Source: Novosphingobium sp. CECT 9465 (GTDB lineage Bacteria > Pseudomonadota > Alphaproteobacteria > Sphingomonadales > Sphingomonadaceae). From it: a DNA stretch of 64,000 nucleotides. The stretch covers positions 1-64,000 of the forward strand of contig NZ_CAKLBX010000002.1 in NCBI RefSeq assembly GCF_920987055.1, in the 5' to 3' direction. Shown one piece after another: positions 23,605 to 32,296 of this stretch. The notes beneath the pieces were generated by a model. The model saw nothing but the letters and a program-made list of their open reading frames with translations, had not been told where the DNA came from and searched no databases. A program made the translations under genes and the position numbers. The first letter of the stretch is position 1; each line of letters opens with the position of its first letter.

Positions 23605-24519
23605 CGGCTTCCTCCCCCTCTTCGTCCGCAGCTTCACTCTGGTAGCCCGAATAGGCCGCAAGATGGTTGAACGCCTGATCGGCCTTCGCGGCCGCGGTGA
23701 TGATCGCCGTCTTGTCCGCCTTGAGGATCTCCAGCCAGTGCGAGACATAACTGGCATGGCTTTCGTGGAGGTCTGCCGGAAGGCCCAGTTCGTAGCAGAT
23801 CCGGGCGCTCACCTGCTCTGCTACCAGCTCCTCGAAAGCGTAGGCCTTGTCGCCGAAACGCTTGCCAAATTCGCGGGCAAGCCGCGAGGCATGGCCTGAC
23901 CAATGGCCGAGTGCGCTTTCGTAGCCACGAATCCGTCTTCGGTGTTGAAGACATTGGGGTGCGGAAGCTGAATATAATCAGCGCCCGGCGAGTAGAACGC
24001 GCGGTCTCCGCCGAGGCGTATATCAGCCGGGACGGGTGCGAAGAAGCGCTCGATGGCAGCGGCCTTCTGCGAGGGCGTCGGCGGCGCTTCGGGCACCGGA
24101 CTCGGATAGAAATGCGGCGGCAGGCCATCGATCTGCGAGGCGTTGAACACGCTGTAAGCGCGCATGAAGCGGATTGTTTTCGACGACTCCTCACCGGTTG
24201 CCTGGTCGACCGCGGTCTTCTTCGTGCTGTTGAAATAGATGCTCGGCTCGGCGGTCTCGCCCTTGCGGACCTGTCCGCCGAGCTCGATGGCCTGGCGCCA
24301 GGTCATCCAGTAGCGTGAGCCATATCCATAGTGATCGGCGACCGCCCAAAGATAGAGGCGGTTGATCCCTGTGTAAGGGACGCCTGCAGCGCGCAGCGGT
24401 GCGCCGCCCATACCGGTCTTCTTCCAGGGTCGGCGCCAAGGCAGCGTTCCGGCCTCAATTGTCTTGATGATCAGATTGGTGATTTCCTGCGCTACGTCGC
24501 GCTTGGGTCGTTGGCGCAT
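23573..24519 (-). pseudogene. ardC: ArdC antirestriction protein, frameshifted at the metalloprotease motif
   Basis: ArdC proteins pair a single-stranded DNA-binding N-terminus with an M78-like metallopeptidase and protect incoming DNA from restriction. Residues 1-220 (from MRQRPKRDVAQEITNLIIKT through WKKTGMGGAPLRAAGVPYTG to FYSPGADYIQLPHPNVF) are intact. After FVATKAH the frame shifts and ends 28 residues later. The rest (VSARICYELGLPADLHESHA and onward) continues in another frame. The DNA reads AAAGCGCACTCGGCCATTGG where KAHELGHW needs four more bases (GAGC), so a 4-base deletion removes the catalytic Glu. Adding 4 bases restores a 316-codon gene. An assembly error is possible. Confidence 0.85.
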
Positions 24520-24532
24520 TGGCCTGCTCCTC

Positions 24533-24574
24533 AACAAAAAAGAGGCCCGGCTCACTCAGGCGAGTGGCCGGGCC
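24533..24574 (-). terminator. Strong Rho-independent terminator after the ParB-like gene
   Basis: On the minus strand GGCCCGGC and CACTC pair with GAGTG and GCCGGGCC (one bulged base), followed by TCTTTTTTGTTG. It starts 28 bases after the ParB-like stop and ends just before the ardC ribosome-binding site, so ardC must rely on read-through or on a promoter hidden here. Confidence 0.85.
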
Positions 24575-24602
24575 AGGTCATCAGGAGGGGTGATTTGCCG
24601 CC

Positions 24603-26696
24603 TCAGGCGGCTACCGCCGCTTCTTCACAGGCGACTTCAGGTTGATGGTCATTGATGAGCTCGTCGGCCTCGCTGTCGGCTTCACCGTCATCGCCATCGC
24701 AGACGTCGGCGACAGGGTCGCTTTCGTCGGTGTCCGGGATGACCGGATCAGCGGGATTGGCAGCGATCGTGAACTTCATACCTTCGGGGAGCCAGGCCAG
24801 CGCTGCTTCCTTGACGTCCTGTTCAATGATCGCCTTGCCGGCGAAGATCGTCTCGCAGGTCTTGGCAAGGTCAGCCTTCTTCGATGCGGCATAACGCGCC
24901 GCAAGATCGCTGCCGCCGACTTCGGTCAGTGCCGCAAGACACGAGGTCTTGCTCACCCGGTCGAAGAAATTCTCGGCTGTCGGCCGCCACATCGCTGCAA
25001 CGTCGATGTCGAGCATGCTGCCGATGACAGCATGGATCGGATGGTATTCCGAACCATAGCCCTTCTTGGCTTCGAGCGAGATGGCTACCGCATAGGCGAG
25101 CCACGCCGCCTTGGCTTCGTCGGCAAGTTCGCGGAAGGCAATGAAGCGTTGGGCTGCACAGCCATGTTCCTGCCATGCCGTGTCGAGCGCGTTTTCAGCC
25201 TCGGCGAGAATCCCTTCGGCTGTGGACTGCGAAAGTTCTCCGGTCGCCGGATCGCTGGGTCGTCCGCCCTTGATCGAGGTTCCCCGGCTTTCATAGCTGC
25301 GGCTGTCGGCCAGCGCGAAGATGGCGAAGTCGAGCGCGAGGCCCGCATCGGTGAGGAGGGATGCCGAGAGGATATTGCGGCGCTGCACGGCAAGCTCGTC
25401 GAACAGGCGGGCGCTGATCGGCTTTTCCGTGCCCGGCGCAACTGCCTCGGGCCTGGAAGGCGCAGCGCTGCCTTTCTTGGTAGAACCTGGCACCGGCTCT
25501 TCGGCCGTCGCTGTCACCTTGCCATTCTCATCGGTCTCGAACGACAGGCGCTTTTCGCTGTAATAATCGGCCTCGAGCACCATCTCGCCGCGGGTGGTGA
25601 GAACCAGAAACCGTCCGGCCTCACTGCGCCATTCTTCGGGCAGTTCGCGCACCGGGTTATTGAGGTCGCTGCGCTCAGCATCGAGATCTTCATACTCGGC
25701 TTCGAGCTGCCCAAAATCGGTCTCGTCGCCTTCATTGCCTTCGTCGATGATCTCGCTGATTTCTTCCATTCGGGCATCGATCGCGTCAATTCGGGCACGT
25801 GCTTCTTCGGAGAGCGGCGCGGGCGGGAGGCGAACCGCATTGACGCCCATTTCGCTGCGCGCCTGCCATGAATTGGTCGACGCCACCGGGCTGATCCAGG
25901 CAAGGCCCGTCTCGGCAGTGATACGCTGGGCTTCGGCTTCCATTTTCTCCGCCGCAAGCCTGTGGGCGATCTCGATGTCGATCCAGCGATCATCTGCCGC
26001 TTCGCTGAAGAGGTCGCGCTCGATCTTGCCGCCGGCGGCCACATAGGCATCTTCGCCGATCAGCAGCGCGATTGGGTCATTGCCGCGCATGGAACCGCTC
26101 GCCACCATACGCCGGATGGCATCGGCGCTTGGGTTATAGGCATAGCGCGTCTGCTCAAAGACCCGCAGCTGCACCTCGTGCTGATCGGTAGCAGCATAGG
26201 CTTTCGCGATGTCGAGGGTTACATCGCCCTTGGCAAGTGCTTCGAAGATCGGCTCGGCGAGGTTTGCAAGCCGCAGACGGCCTTCCACAAAGCGCTGGGT
26301 GAGGCCAAAGCGTTTGGCGACCGCGGCAACATCGCTGCCTTCCTTGATGAAGTGCTGAAAGGCGCGGCATTCTTCAGCGGGCGACATCCCGACGCGCTGG
26401 AAGTTCTCGGCAAGCGAGGCCTCGCCTGCTTCCTCTTCGCTGCCTTCGAGCAGCTTGCATTCGATCTCGGTATCAGGGGGCCAGGCACCGCGCGTGACGA
26501 TCATCTCGATGGCCCGCAGGCGGCGACCACCGGCGATCACGGCAAACTTGCCGCGCTTCTTGCTCTTGGTGACCAGCAGGTTCTGCAAAAGGCCGCGCGC
26601 TTCGATGTCGGCGGAAAGCTGGATATCGTCTTCTTCGCTGCGCGTTTTGCGCACATTGGCATCGCTCAGATAGAGTCGGGAAAAGGGAATAAGCAT
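24603..26696 (-). CDS. ParB/RepB/Spo0J-like protein, 697 aa
   Basis: A large plasmid protein with a ParB N-terminal (CTPase/nuclease-like) domain: LIPFSRLYLSDANVRKTRSE, IEARGLLQNLLV, FAVIAGGRRLRAIE and ASLAENFQRVGMSPAEECRA. The HTH part follows (VAAVAKRFGLTQRFVEGRLR, LAKGDVTLDIAKAYAATDQH). The C-terminal 400 residues are acidic and unassigned, and the length is twice that of a standard ParB. It is far from the parA gene in this window, so it may not be the centromere-binding partner. Similar long ParB-like proteins are common on alphaproteobacterial plasmids next to ardC. The start at 26696 has AGGAG upstream. Confidence 0.85.
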   Translation of the reverse strand: MLIPFSRLYLSDANVRKTRSEEDDIQLSADIEARGLLQNLLVTKSKKRGKFAVIAGGRRLRAIEMIVTRGAWPPDTEIECKLLEGSEEEAGEASLAENFQRVGMSPAEECRAFQHFIKEGSDVAAVAKRFGLTQRFVEGRLRLANLAEPIFEALAKGDVTLDIAKAYAATDQHEVQLRVFEQTRYAYNPSADAIRRMVASGSMRGNDPIALLIGEDAYVAAGGKIERDLFSEAADDRWIDIEIAHRLAAEKMEAEAQRITAETGLAWISPVASTNSWQARSEMGVNAVRLPPAPLSEEARARIDAIDARMEEISEIIDEGNEGDETDFGQLEAEYEDLDAERSDLNNPVRELPEEWRSEAGRFLVLTTRGEMVLEADYYSEKRLSFETDENGKVTATAEEPVPGSTKKGSAAPSRPEAVAPGTEKPISARLFDELAVQRRNILSASLLTDAGLALDFAIFALADSRSYESRGTSIKGGRPSDPATGELSQSTAEGILAEAENALDTAWQEHGCAAQRFIAFRELADEAKAAWLAYAVAISLEAKKGYGSEYHPIHAVIGSMLDIDVAAMWRPTAENFFDRVSKTSCLAALTEVGGSDLAARYAASKKADLAKTCETIFAGKAIIEQDVKEAALAWLPEGMKFTIAANPADPVIPDTDESDPVADVCDGDDGEADSEADELINDHQPEVACEEAAVAA

Positions 26697-26710
26697 GGTC
26701 GTCACTCCTG

Positions 26711-26755
26711 ATGTGCACCCGGCAATCACCCGGGCACACATCCCCTCCCCCTTGT
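26711..26755 (-). promoter_or_regulatory. Purine tract plus hairpin leader of the ParB-like gene
   Basis: The mRNA has a purine tract (26755-26742), then ATGTG-N2-CCGGG pairing with CCCGG-N2-CACAT across 26741-26711 with a symmetric 2x2 internal loop. AGGAGTG follows directly downstream and leads to the ATG. Confidence 0.45.
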
Positions 26756-26795
26756 ATCTGGACGTTGTTGGTTGATTGCGATGTAATCGGCTGAT

Positions 26796-26825
26796 CGCCG
26801 GGGTGGGTGGCCACCCACCCCGGCG
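26796..26825. repeat. Perfect 30-bp palindrome
   Basis: CGCCGGGGTGGGTGG directly joined to CCACCCACCCCGGCG, with no loop. It lies between the ParB-like leader and the IS110-family transposase. It may be an ssDNA hairpin, a replication or recombination site, or an insertion target of the IS110 element. Confidence 0.6.
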
Positions 26826-26949
26826 CTGCGGTGCTGTCGCCCGTCACCCCTCAGGCAGTAACCGTAAGGGAGCCTGGGACCAGCACCGCTTGTCACGCAC
26901 GACCGAATAGTCGGCAGGTGTCTCAACCGTACGGACAAGGCAGGTTACC

Positions 26950-27879
26950 GTGATCGAAACGATTTGTGGAGTGGATGTTAGCAAGGCCTGGCTTGATGGC
27001 TGGATCGAGGCCGGCGGCTATCGCCGGTTCGCCAATGATGAGGCGGGAATTGCTGCGTTGGCGGACTGGGCCGGTCGCCATGGCGCGGGACTGGTGGTGA
27101 TGGAATCCAGTGGCGGGCTCGAACAGGACGCATTCCTGGCGCTGTGGCGCGCAGGCATGCCCTGTGCCCTGACCAATCCCAGAGCGGTACGGCATTTTGC
27201 CGAGGCGATGGGGCGGCTGGAGAAGACCGACCGTATCGATGCAGAGGTCATCGCCTGCTTTGCTGCGGCACGGCGGCTACGGCCAACGCCGCCACCTTGC
27301 GACGAACAACAAAGGCTTAGCGCGCTTTCTGCCCGGTTGCGGCAAGTGACAGGCGACCTCACAGTGCAGAAGCAGCGGCTTCATTCTACCCGCGATCCGC
27401 TTGCCCTTGCCAGCTTGAAAGAGACTATCGCCTTCTTCAATACCCAAGCCAAAGCGCTGGCCCGTGAAATCGCAGGCCTGATCGAACACGATCCCGTCTG
27501 GACCGCGCTTGATCGCACACTGCGCTCGGTCAAGGGCGTGGCAGATCGCACCGTTGCCACCCTGCTGGCCGAACTGCCCGAAATCGGAACCCTGTCGAAC
27601 AAGGCCATCGCCAAACTTGCAGGCCTTGCGCCCATCGCGAACGACAGCGGCAAACGATCCGGTGCCCGATCTATCCGTGGTGGAAGAAGCTCTGTCCGCT
27701 CGATCCTCTTCCTCGTCGCCGACATCGTGCGAAAATTCGATCCGGCCATGGCAGAGTTCCGCCAACGCCTGCTCGACCAAGGTAAACCCAAAATGGTCGT
27801 CCGCATCGCCCTCGCCCGAAAACTGCTCGTCCGACTCAACGCAAAAGCACGCGAAACAAGAGCTGAAATTGGTCAGTGA
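26950..27879 (+). CDS. IS110-family transposase
   Basis: A 309-residue DEDD-type transposase. The N-terminal RuvC-like part shows CGVDVSKAWLDGWIE, VVMESSGGLEQD and EKTDRIDAEVIACFA. The C-terminal transposase_20-type part shows LRSVKGVADRTVATLLAELP, LAGLAPIANDSGKRSGARSI (with the catalytic Ser) and GGRSSVRSILFL. The gene seems intact. IS110 elements usually lack terminal inverted repeats, so the ends of the element cannot be fixed from one copy; they probably lie within about 26.83-26.95 and 27.88-27.93 kb. Confidence 0.92.
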   Translation: MIETICGVDVSKAWLDGWIEAGGYRRFANDEAGIAALADWAGRHGAGLVVMESSGGLEQDAFLALWRAGMPCALTNPRAVRHFAEAMGRLEKTDRIDAEVIACFAAARRLRPTPPPCDEQQRLSALSARLRQVTGDLTVQKQRLHSTRDPLALASLKETIAFFNTQAKALAREIAGLIEHDPVWTALDRTLRSVKGVADRTVATLLAELPEIGTLSNKAIAKLAGLAPIANDSGKRSGARSIRGGRSSVRSILFLVADIVRKFDPAMAEFRQRLLDQGKPKMVVRIALARKLLVRLNAKARETRAEIGQ

Positions 27880-28183
27880 CACTTGACCTGTCAGATAGTC
27901 GCTCCCCTTCTGATCTGCGTTCCACGCAGGCCTAAGGGCTAGTCGTTGTCGCCCTGCGAATGGAAAGCGGGGCATGCTTCGGATTTGGAGCGCGCGGCTC
28001 GTCAGAGTTCAAAATGCCGCAACAGTTGGAGGCTGCGATTCTGGGATCGCCACCATTCGCAACGCGAGCAGACCGCATCCGGCTGCCGACCAGATCAGGC
28101 TGTTCATATCTGGCAATATGAATGTTGGGCTCTGGAAAGAACCGCTCAAAGAGTAAAGCCAAGCGCGCAGTCAAAAACCCAGC
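27880..28183. other. Region between the IS110 transposase and the broken polymerase gene
   Basis: About 300 bases that should hold the right end of the IS110 element and the end of the polymerase transcription unit. A frame on the minus strand (27932-28174) reads MTARLALLFERFFPEPNIHI but has no ribosome-binding site or family match. I see no certain gene. Confidence 0.35.
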
Positions 28184-29181
28184 TTAAGCCACCACGCAAA
28201 AATGCGTCGCCTCATCCTTGCTTGGCGCTTCGTTGAAATCCCCCAGATCAGGGATGCGCCCGAACGCGATCTTGCTGCCGACAAAACCGCCGGGTATTTC
28301 ATCACAGACGCCCCACGATGCCGATGCAGGGCCATGTTTTGCACGGATGGCGTCCATTGCGCCGCTCAGCCTTTCCCGCTTTTCCTGGCGCACAAGAATC
28401 GCTGCGCGCTGGTCGTTCAAGCCGGGCTGGCTAAACAGGTCCGCTTGCGCTGGCGCTGCGTCAACCAAACCATGCAGCAGCACGGTGACCGAACGAGGCT
28501 TGAAGCGAACCTCGCGCCGATAGTGGGCAATGGCTGCCGCAAGCTGTTCTAGCGTAGACGCATCGTCACGCATCGCTTCAAACTGCATCTCGGTGCTCCA
28601 GCGCTGGTGATCCGAGCGACGCGCGGTATCAGTGCGGGAGCCACCACCCCGCACACTCAGGGTTAGTTGCGTTGCCTTTAACTTGGTGCGGCGCAACCGG
28701 CGCACCGCACTAAGCGACAGTTGGCGCGCGCAATCGTGGACCCGCTCGGGCGTGCGCCAGTCGAAGGACAGCATCCGGCTGTGGCCAAACATGCGTTTCT
28801 CGCTTACCGGCCGCTCATAGGGCAAGCCATGAAGCGCATTCCAAAACCGCTCACCCTCGATGCTGCCCCACAGACCACGCGCCTCCTTGGCGCCCAACTT
28901 CCAAAGCGCCGGCACGTCGGTGATACCCGCCTTTTCCAGACGCGCGCTCATGCCCTTAGAGATACCTGGAATGTCCGAAAGCTTAAGGTGAGCGATAGAG
29001 TCAGGCAATTCGGACTCACGCAGAATAACCAGTCCATCGGGCTTGTGCATTTCTGCCCCGATTTTTGCGAGCAGTTCGGACGGCCCGATCCCGATTGAAC
29101 AGGTGAGGGTTGGTCCAAAAGCATTTAGCAGGGCAGCCTTTATGCGGTGGGCAAGCTCTCTGCCTTGCTCGGCTTCTGATG
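28184..29181 (-). pseudogene. Y-family DNA polymerase (DinB/UmuC-like), C-terminal part, split by IS66
   Basis: This is the 3' part of an error-prone translesion polymerase gene. After the insertion point it reads SEAEQGRELAHRIKAALLNA, then PTLTCSIGIGPSELLAKIGA, the thumb helix-hairpin-helix (LKLSDIPGISKGMSARLEKA) and the little-finger region through FGHSRMLSFDWRTPERVHDC. It ends ATHFCVVA. Joining it to 32297-32624 with one copy of the 8-base duplication gives an uninterrupted 441-residue frame, so the IS is the only lesion. An apparent start further upstream (MPREIYAIPILRKAG) lies in the IS and is an artefact. Confidence 0.9.
29174..29181. repeat. Target-site duplication, left copy
   Basis: TTCTGATG directly before the left end of the IS66 element; the same 8 bases follow the right end at 32289-32296. 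Eight bases is the normal duplication for IS66. Confidence 0.95.
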
Positions 29182-29242
29182 GTAAGCGCCGCCGGAACCC
29201 GGCCTTGCGCAGGATTGGGATGGCGTAGATTTCGCGGGGCAA

Positions 29243-29650
29243 ATGGAGGCCTTGCGAGTGGATATCGAGCAGTCAAACGAGCCTCGTATGGGCGCTCGTC
29301 GGGATGGAGGAGCGGTCGTACGTGTCGAGCGGCGGCGGCATTGGAGCGACGAGGAGAAGCTCGCGATCCTGAAGGAGACGACGCAGCCCGGCGTCATAGT
29401 TGCGGCGGTGGCGCGGCGGCATGGGATCGGAACAGGCCAGCTCTACACATGGCGCAAGCAATTGCTGCGCGGGGCGATGGCGGGTTTTGTTCCAGTTGAA
29501 CTGGTGAAGCCCGAGCCGGCAGGCAAACCGCCTGAAGCTGGCCGGATCGACATCCGGCGAGGCGACGGCTTCACGGTCTCGGTGGACAGGCTGGTTGACC
29601 CACAGGCGCTGCGACTGGTTCTCGAGATTGTCGGGGAGCTTGAACGGTGA
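29243..29650 (+). CDS. tnpA: IS66 family TnpA (accessory)
   Basis: A 135-residue IS66 orf1 protein, a helix-turn-helix protein required with TnpB for IS66 transposition. The HTH segment HWSDEEKLAILKETTQPGVI and VAAVARRHGIGTGQLYTWRK is typical, followed by the short linker and GDGFTVSVDRLVDPQALRLV. Its end overlaps the GTG start of tnpB by 4 bases, the usual coupling. The first codons (MEALRVDIEQSNEPRM) may be an overlong start; a later Met is possible. Confidence 0.88.
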   Translation: MEALRVDIEQSNEPRMGARRDGGAVVRVERRRHWSDEEKLAILKETTQPGVIVAAVARRHGIGTGQLYTWRKQLLRGAMAGFVPVELVKPEPAGKPPEAGRIDIRRGDGFTVSVDRLVDPQALRLVLEIVGELER

Positions 29651-30006
29651 GCCTGACCTTGCCGCCGTCGGCCAAGATCTATCTGTCGCTGGCACCGTGC
29701 GACATGCGCAAAGGCTTCGACGGGCTGTCGGCCCAGGTTCGTAATATCCTGCAGCTTGATCCATTCTCTGGTGCAGTATTCCTGTTCCGCGGGAAAAGAG
29801 GTGACAGGTTGAAGGCGCTGGTCTGGGACGGGTCGGGGCTTTGCCTGTACGCGAAACGTCTCGAGCGTGGAAAGTTCGTGTGGCCGCGAACCCAGGATGG
29901 AGCGGCAGCTCGGCTGTCGGGCGCGCAGTTGGCGATGTTGATTGAAGGCCTCGATTGGAGGCAGGCGATCATTCACGACGAGGTGCCCGTCCCGACACTT
30001 GCATGA
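29647..30006 (+). CDS. tnpB: IS66 family TnpB (Orf2)
   Basis: A 119-residue protein with the TnpB signatures: KIYLSLAPCDMRKGFDGLSA, LDPFSGAVFLFRGKRGDRLK, LVWDGSGLCLYAKRLERGKF and a C-terminal GLDWRQAIIHDEVPVP. The GTG start at 29647 overlaps the tnpA stop. TnpB is required for transposition of IS66-type elements, but its biochemistry is not resolved. Confidence 0.95.
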   Translation: MSLTLPPSAKIYLSLAPCDMRKGFDGLSAQVRNILQLDPFSGAVFLFRGKRGDRLKALVWDGSGLCLYAKRLERGKFVWPRTQDGAAARLSGAQLAMLIEGLDWRQAIIHDEVPVPTLA

Positions 30007-30074
30007 GCGAAAAAGTCACGGAAAACTGCGGTTTTAGGTAGGATCGGGAAGGCATTTTCGCTATAGTTCCGGGC

Positions 30075-31664
30075 ATGCGGTTCGACCTTGATCGCCTTCC
30101 CACAGACCCGGTTCTCCTGCAGAAAATGCTGCGGGAGATGGCCGAAGCCATGAAGGTAGAGCGGACCGAGCTGAAGGCGGCAAAGCATACCGTCAAGACC
30201 CAAAGCCTGACGATCGAAAAGCTGGAGCATCGCCTTGCCCGACTGCTGCGCGTCCAGTTCGGTCGCAGCTCCGAAAAGATGGATATCGCGCAACTGCGCC
30301 TGATGTTCGACGAGGTCGAGGCCCCGGAGCCGGCCAATGACGACGTAGCCGCAGCGTCAAAGCTGAAATCGGCACGCAAGGCTGGAGCCCGGATGCCGAT
30401 CCCGGCGCACGTCCCGCGCCTGACGACGGAACATCGCCCAGAGCCCTGTGGCTGCGGTGGCATGGAAACTGTCATCTGCGAAGACGTCACCGAAGTTCTG
30501 GATTATGTGCCGGCCCGCTTCCGCGTCCTGCGCCATGTTCGTCCTCGTATCGCCTACCGGGCCTGCGAGACGATCCGACAGACTCCCGCCATCGATCTGC
30601 CGTTGCCCAAGGTCATGGCGAGCAGCGCGCTGCTTGCGCATCTGGTCGTCAGCCGCTTCGTGGATCATCAACCCTGGCACCGCCAGTCGGTGATCTTGCG
30701 GCGCCAGGGCGTGGACATTGATCGCGATGTAATGGGGCGTTGGTCCCGCAAGCTGGCTTGGTTGATGGCCCCGCTCGCAGAACGCTTGCTCGCCTACGTC
30801 CTCCAGGCTCCCAAGATCCATGGTGACGAGACCCCGGTTACATTGCTCATGGGTGAGAACGGCAGCCACACAGCCTACTTCTGGGTGTATCTGCGCGATG
30901 GTCGTTCGAGTGGTGACATGAGCCCGCCTGCTGTGGCGTTCCGCTTCACCACCGGCCGCGGCGGCGAGCATCCCGCAGCCCATCTCGCCGGGTATCAGGG
31001 ATATCTCCAAGCGGATGGCTATGCCGGCTACAACGCGCTGTATCGCGACCCGAAGACGAAGGCCCCACGCAACGTGACCGAGGTGGGTTGCTGGGCACAT
31101 GCGCGGCGCAAGTTTACCGACATTCTGGAAAAGAACCCGTCGCCGGTCGCGGCCGAGGCCGTCGTGAGGATAGGCGAGCTGTTCGCGATCGAGCGCGACA
31201 TCAAGGGCGCACCACCTGATGCACGACGGCGGGTCCGCAAGCAGCTGGCCGCACCGCAACTGGCTGCCTTACGGCCCTGGCTCGAAGCACAGATGCGCGG
31301 GCTGTCTTCGGACAGCGCATTGGCGAAGGCTTGCCGTTATCCGCTCAACCGGTGGGCGGCGATGATCCGCTATTGCGACGATGGCCTGCTCGAGATCAGC
31401 AACAACCTGGTCGAGAATGCCTTGCGCGGCATTGCACTTGGTCGGCGCAACTGGATGTTCGTCGGTTCGACCAAGGGCGGAGATGCTTCGGCCCTGTTTT
31501 ACTCGCTTGTCGAAACATGCCGCCTGAACGGCGTGGAACCCGAAGCTTGGTTTACCGACGTTATCGCGCGTATCGGCAACCACCCGATCAACCGGATCGA
31601 CGAATTGCTGCAATGGCACTGGCAGGCGGCGAGAGAGGTCCAGAACCTGGAGTATGCTGCTTGA
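30075..31664 (+). CDS. tnpC: IS66 family transposase TnpC
   Basis: The 529-residue DDE transposase. A leucine-zipper-like N-terminus (EMAEAMKVERTELKAAKHTV, LEHRLARLLRVQFGRSSEK) is followed by a zinc-finger-like segment (RPEPCGCGGMETVICEDVTE). The DDE core comes next (PKIHGDETPVTLLMG, YLQADGYAGYNALYRDPKTK, VGCWAHARRKFTDIL), and the C-terminal IS66_C part ends the protein (SNNLVENALRGIALGRRNWM). All expected acidic residues are present. It lies 68 bases after tnpB. Confidence 0.95.
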   Translation: MRFDLDRLPTDPVLLQKMLREMAEAMKVERTELKAAKHTVKTQSLTIEKLEHRLARLLRVQFGRSSEKMDIAQLRLMFDEVEAPEPANDDVAAASKLKSARKAGARMPIPAHVPRLTTEHRPEPCGCGGMETVICEDVTEVLDYVPARFRVLRHVRPRIAYRACETIRQTPAIDLPLPKVMASSALLAHLVVSRFVDHQPWHRQSVILRRQGVDIDRDVMGRWSRKLAWLMAPLAERLLAYVLQAPKIHGDETPVTLLMGENGSHTAYFWVYLRDGRSSGDMSPPAVAFRFTTGRGGEHPAAHLAGYQGYLQADGYAGYNALYRDPKTKAPRNVTEVGCWAHARRKFTDILEKNPSPVAAEAVVRIGELFAIERDIKGAPPDARRRVRKQLAAPQLAALRPWLEAQMRGLSSDSALAKACRYPLNRWAAMIRYCDDGLLEISNNLVENALRGIALGRRNWMFVGSTKGGDASALFYSLVETCRLNGVEPEAWFTDVIARIGNHPINRIDELLQWHWQAAREVQNLEYAA

Positions 31665-32254
31665 GCAACGCCTTCATCGTGCGGATGACAATCACCCTGG
31701 ACGACGTGACCCCGGCCGTCAGCCGCATGATCGAAGTGCCGCTGGGTATCAGGCTTGACCGTCTTCACAGCGTCTTCCAGGCGGCATTGGCGTGGACGGA
31801 CAGTCATCTGTGGGAGTTGACCTTCGGCCGTACCGGCTTCGGCATCCCGGATCCCGAATATGGCTTTGGCGGTCCGCTCGATGCCCGCAAGGCGACCCTG
31901 GGTCAGGCTCTAGAGGGAATGCGGGGCAAGTCCTTCCGATACCTATACGACTTCGGTGATGCCTGGGAGCACAGCGTCAAAATCCAGGGCATCGCTCCGG
32001 CCGAGCCCCAAGGCAGCTATCCTCGCCTGCTCGCAGCCACCGGCATGCGACCGCCAGAGGACTCAGGCGGACCTTGGGGCTATGCCGAGAAGCTGGAAGC
32101 CCTGGCCGATCCGACACATGAATACCATGAAGAGGCGTTGGAAGCCCTGGGGGACGACCATGATACCGATGCTCAGCCCGACATCGACATGATCCATAAC
32201 CGCTTAGCAGCGCTGGCAAAGAAATGGGCGCCGCGCCCGCGGAAGGCCAAATAG
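31661..32254 (+). CDS. IS66 passenger: plasmid pRiA4b ORF-3-like protein
   Basis: A 197-residue protein with the ORF-3/TnpR-like fold: MTITLDDVTPAVSRMIEVPL, LDRLHSVFQAALAWTDSHLW, FRYLYDFGDAWEHSVKIQGI and DSGGPWGYAEKLEALADP. The TTG start at 31661 overlaps the tnpC stop and has GGAG upstream; an ATG at 31685 is the alternative. The family is often seen as cargo in IS66-like and IS1096-like elements. Its role in transposition is not established. The last gene of the element ends 34 bases before the right terminal repeat. Confidence 0.85.
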   Translation: MSNAFIVRMTITLDDVTPAVSRMIEVPLGIRLDRLHSVFQAALAWTDSHLWELTFGRTGFGIPDPEYGFGGPLDARKATLGQALEGMRGKSFRYLYDFGDAWEHSVKIQGIAPAEPQGSYPRLLAATGMRPPEDSGGPWGYAEKLEALADPTHEYHEEALEALGDDHDTDAQPDIDMIHNRLAALAKKWAPRPRKAK

Positions 32255-32265
32255 ACTTACGTCAA

Positions 32266-32288
32266 CGCCGCCTTCCGTCGGCGCTTAC
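32266..32288. repeat. Right terminal inverted repeat of the IS66 element
   Basis: The complement reads GTAAGCGCCGACGGAAGGCG and matches the left end GTAAGCGCCGCCGGAACC at the first ten bases and most of the following eight. Confidence 0.9.
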
Positions 32289-32296
32289 TTCTGATG

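Larger units (their letters stand above)
29182..32288 (+). mobile_element. Complete IS66-family element, 3107 bp
   Basis: The ends are GTAAGCGCCGCCGGAACC (left, from 29182) and the inverted GTAAGCGCCGACGGAAGG (right, ending 32288), imperfect terminal repeats with the GTAAGCG start typical of IS66. It carries tnpA, tnpB, tnpC and a passenger gene, all on the plus strand, and is flanked by TTCTGATG on both sides. It interrupts a minus-strand Y-family polymerase gene. All frames look intact, so the insertion is probably recent. Confidence 0.95.

Noticed and set aside
29182..29242. Apparent N-terminus MPREIYAIPILRKAG of the polymerase C-terminal fragment
   Set aside because: These codons are read from the IS66 end; the natural sequence before SEAEQGREL lies at 32297 and beyond.
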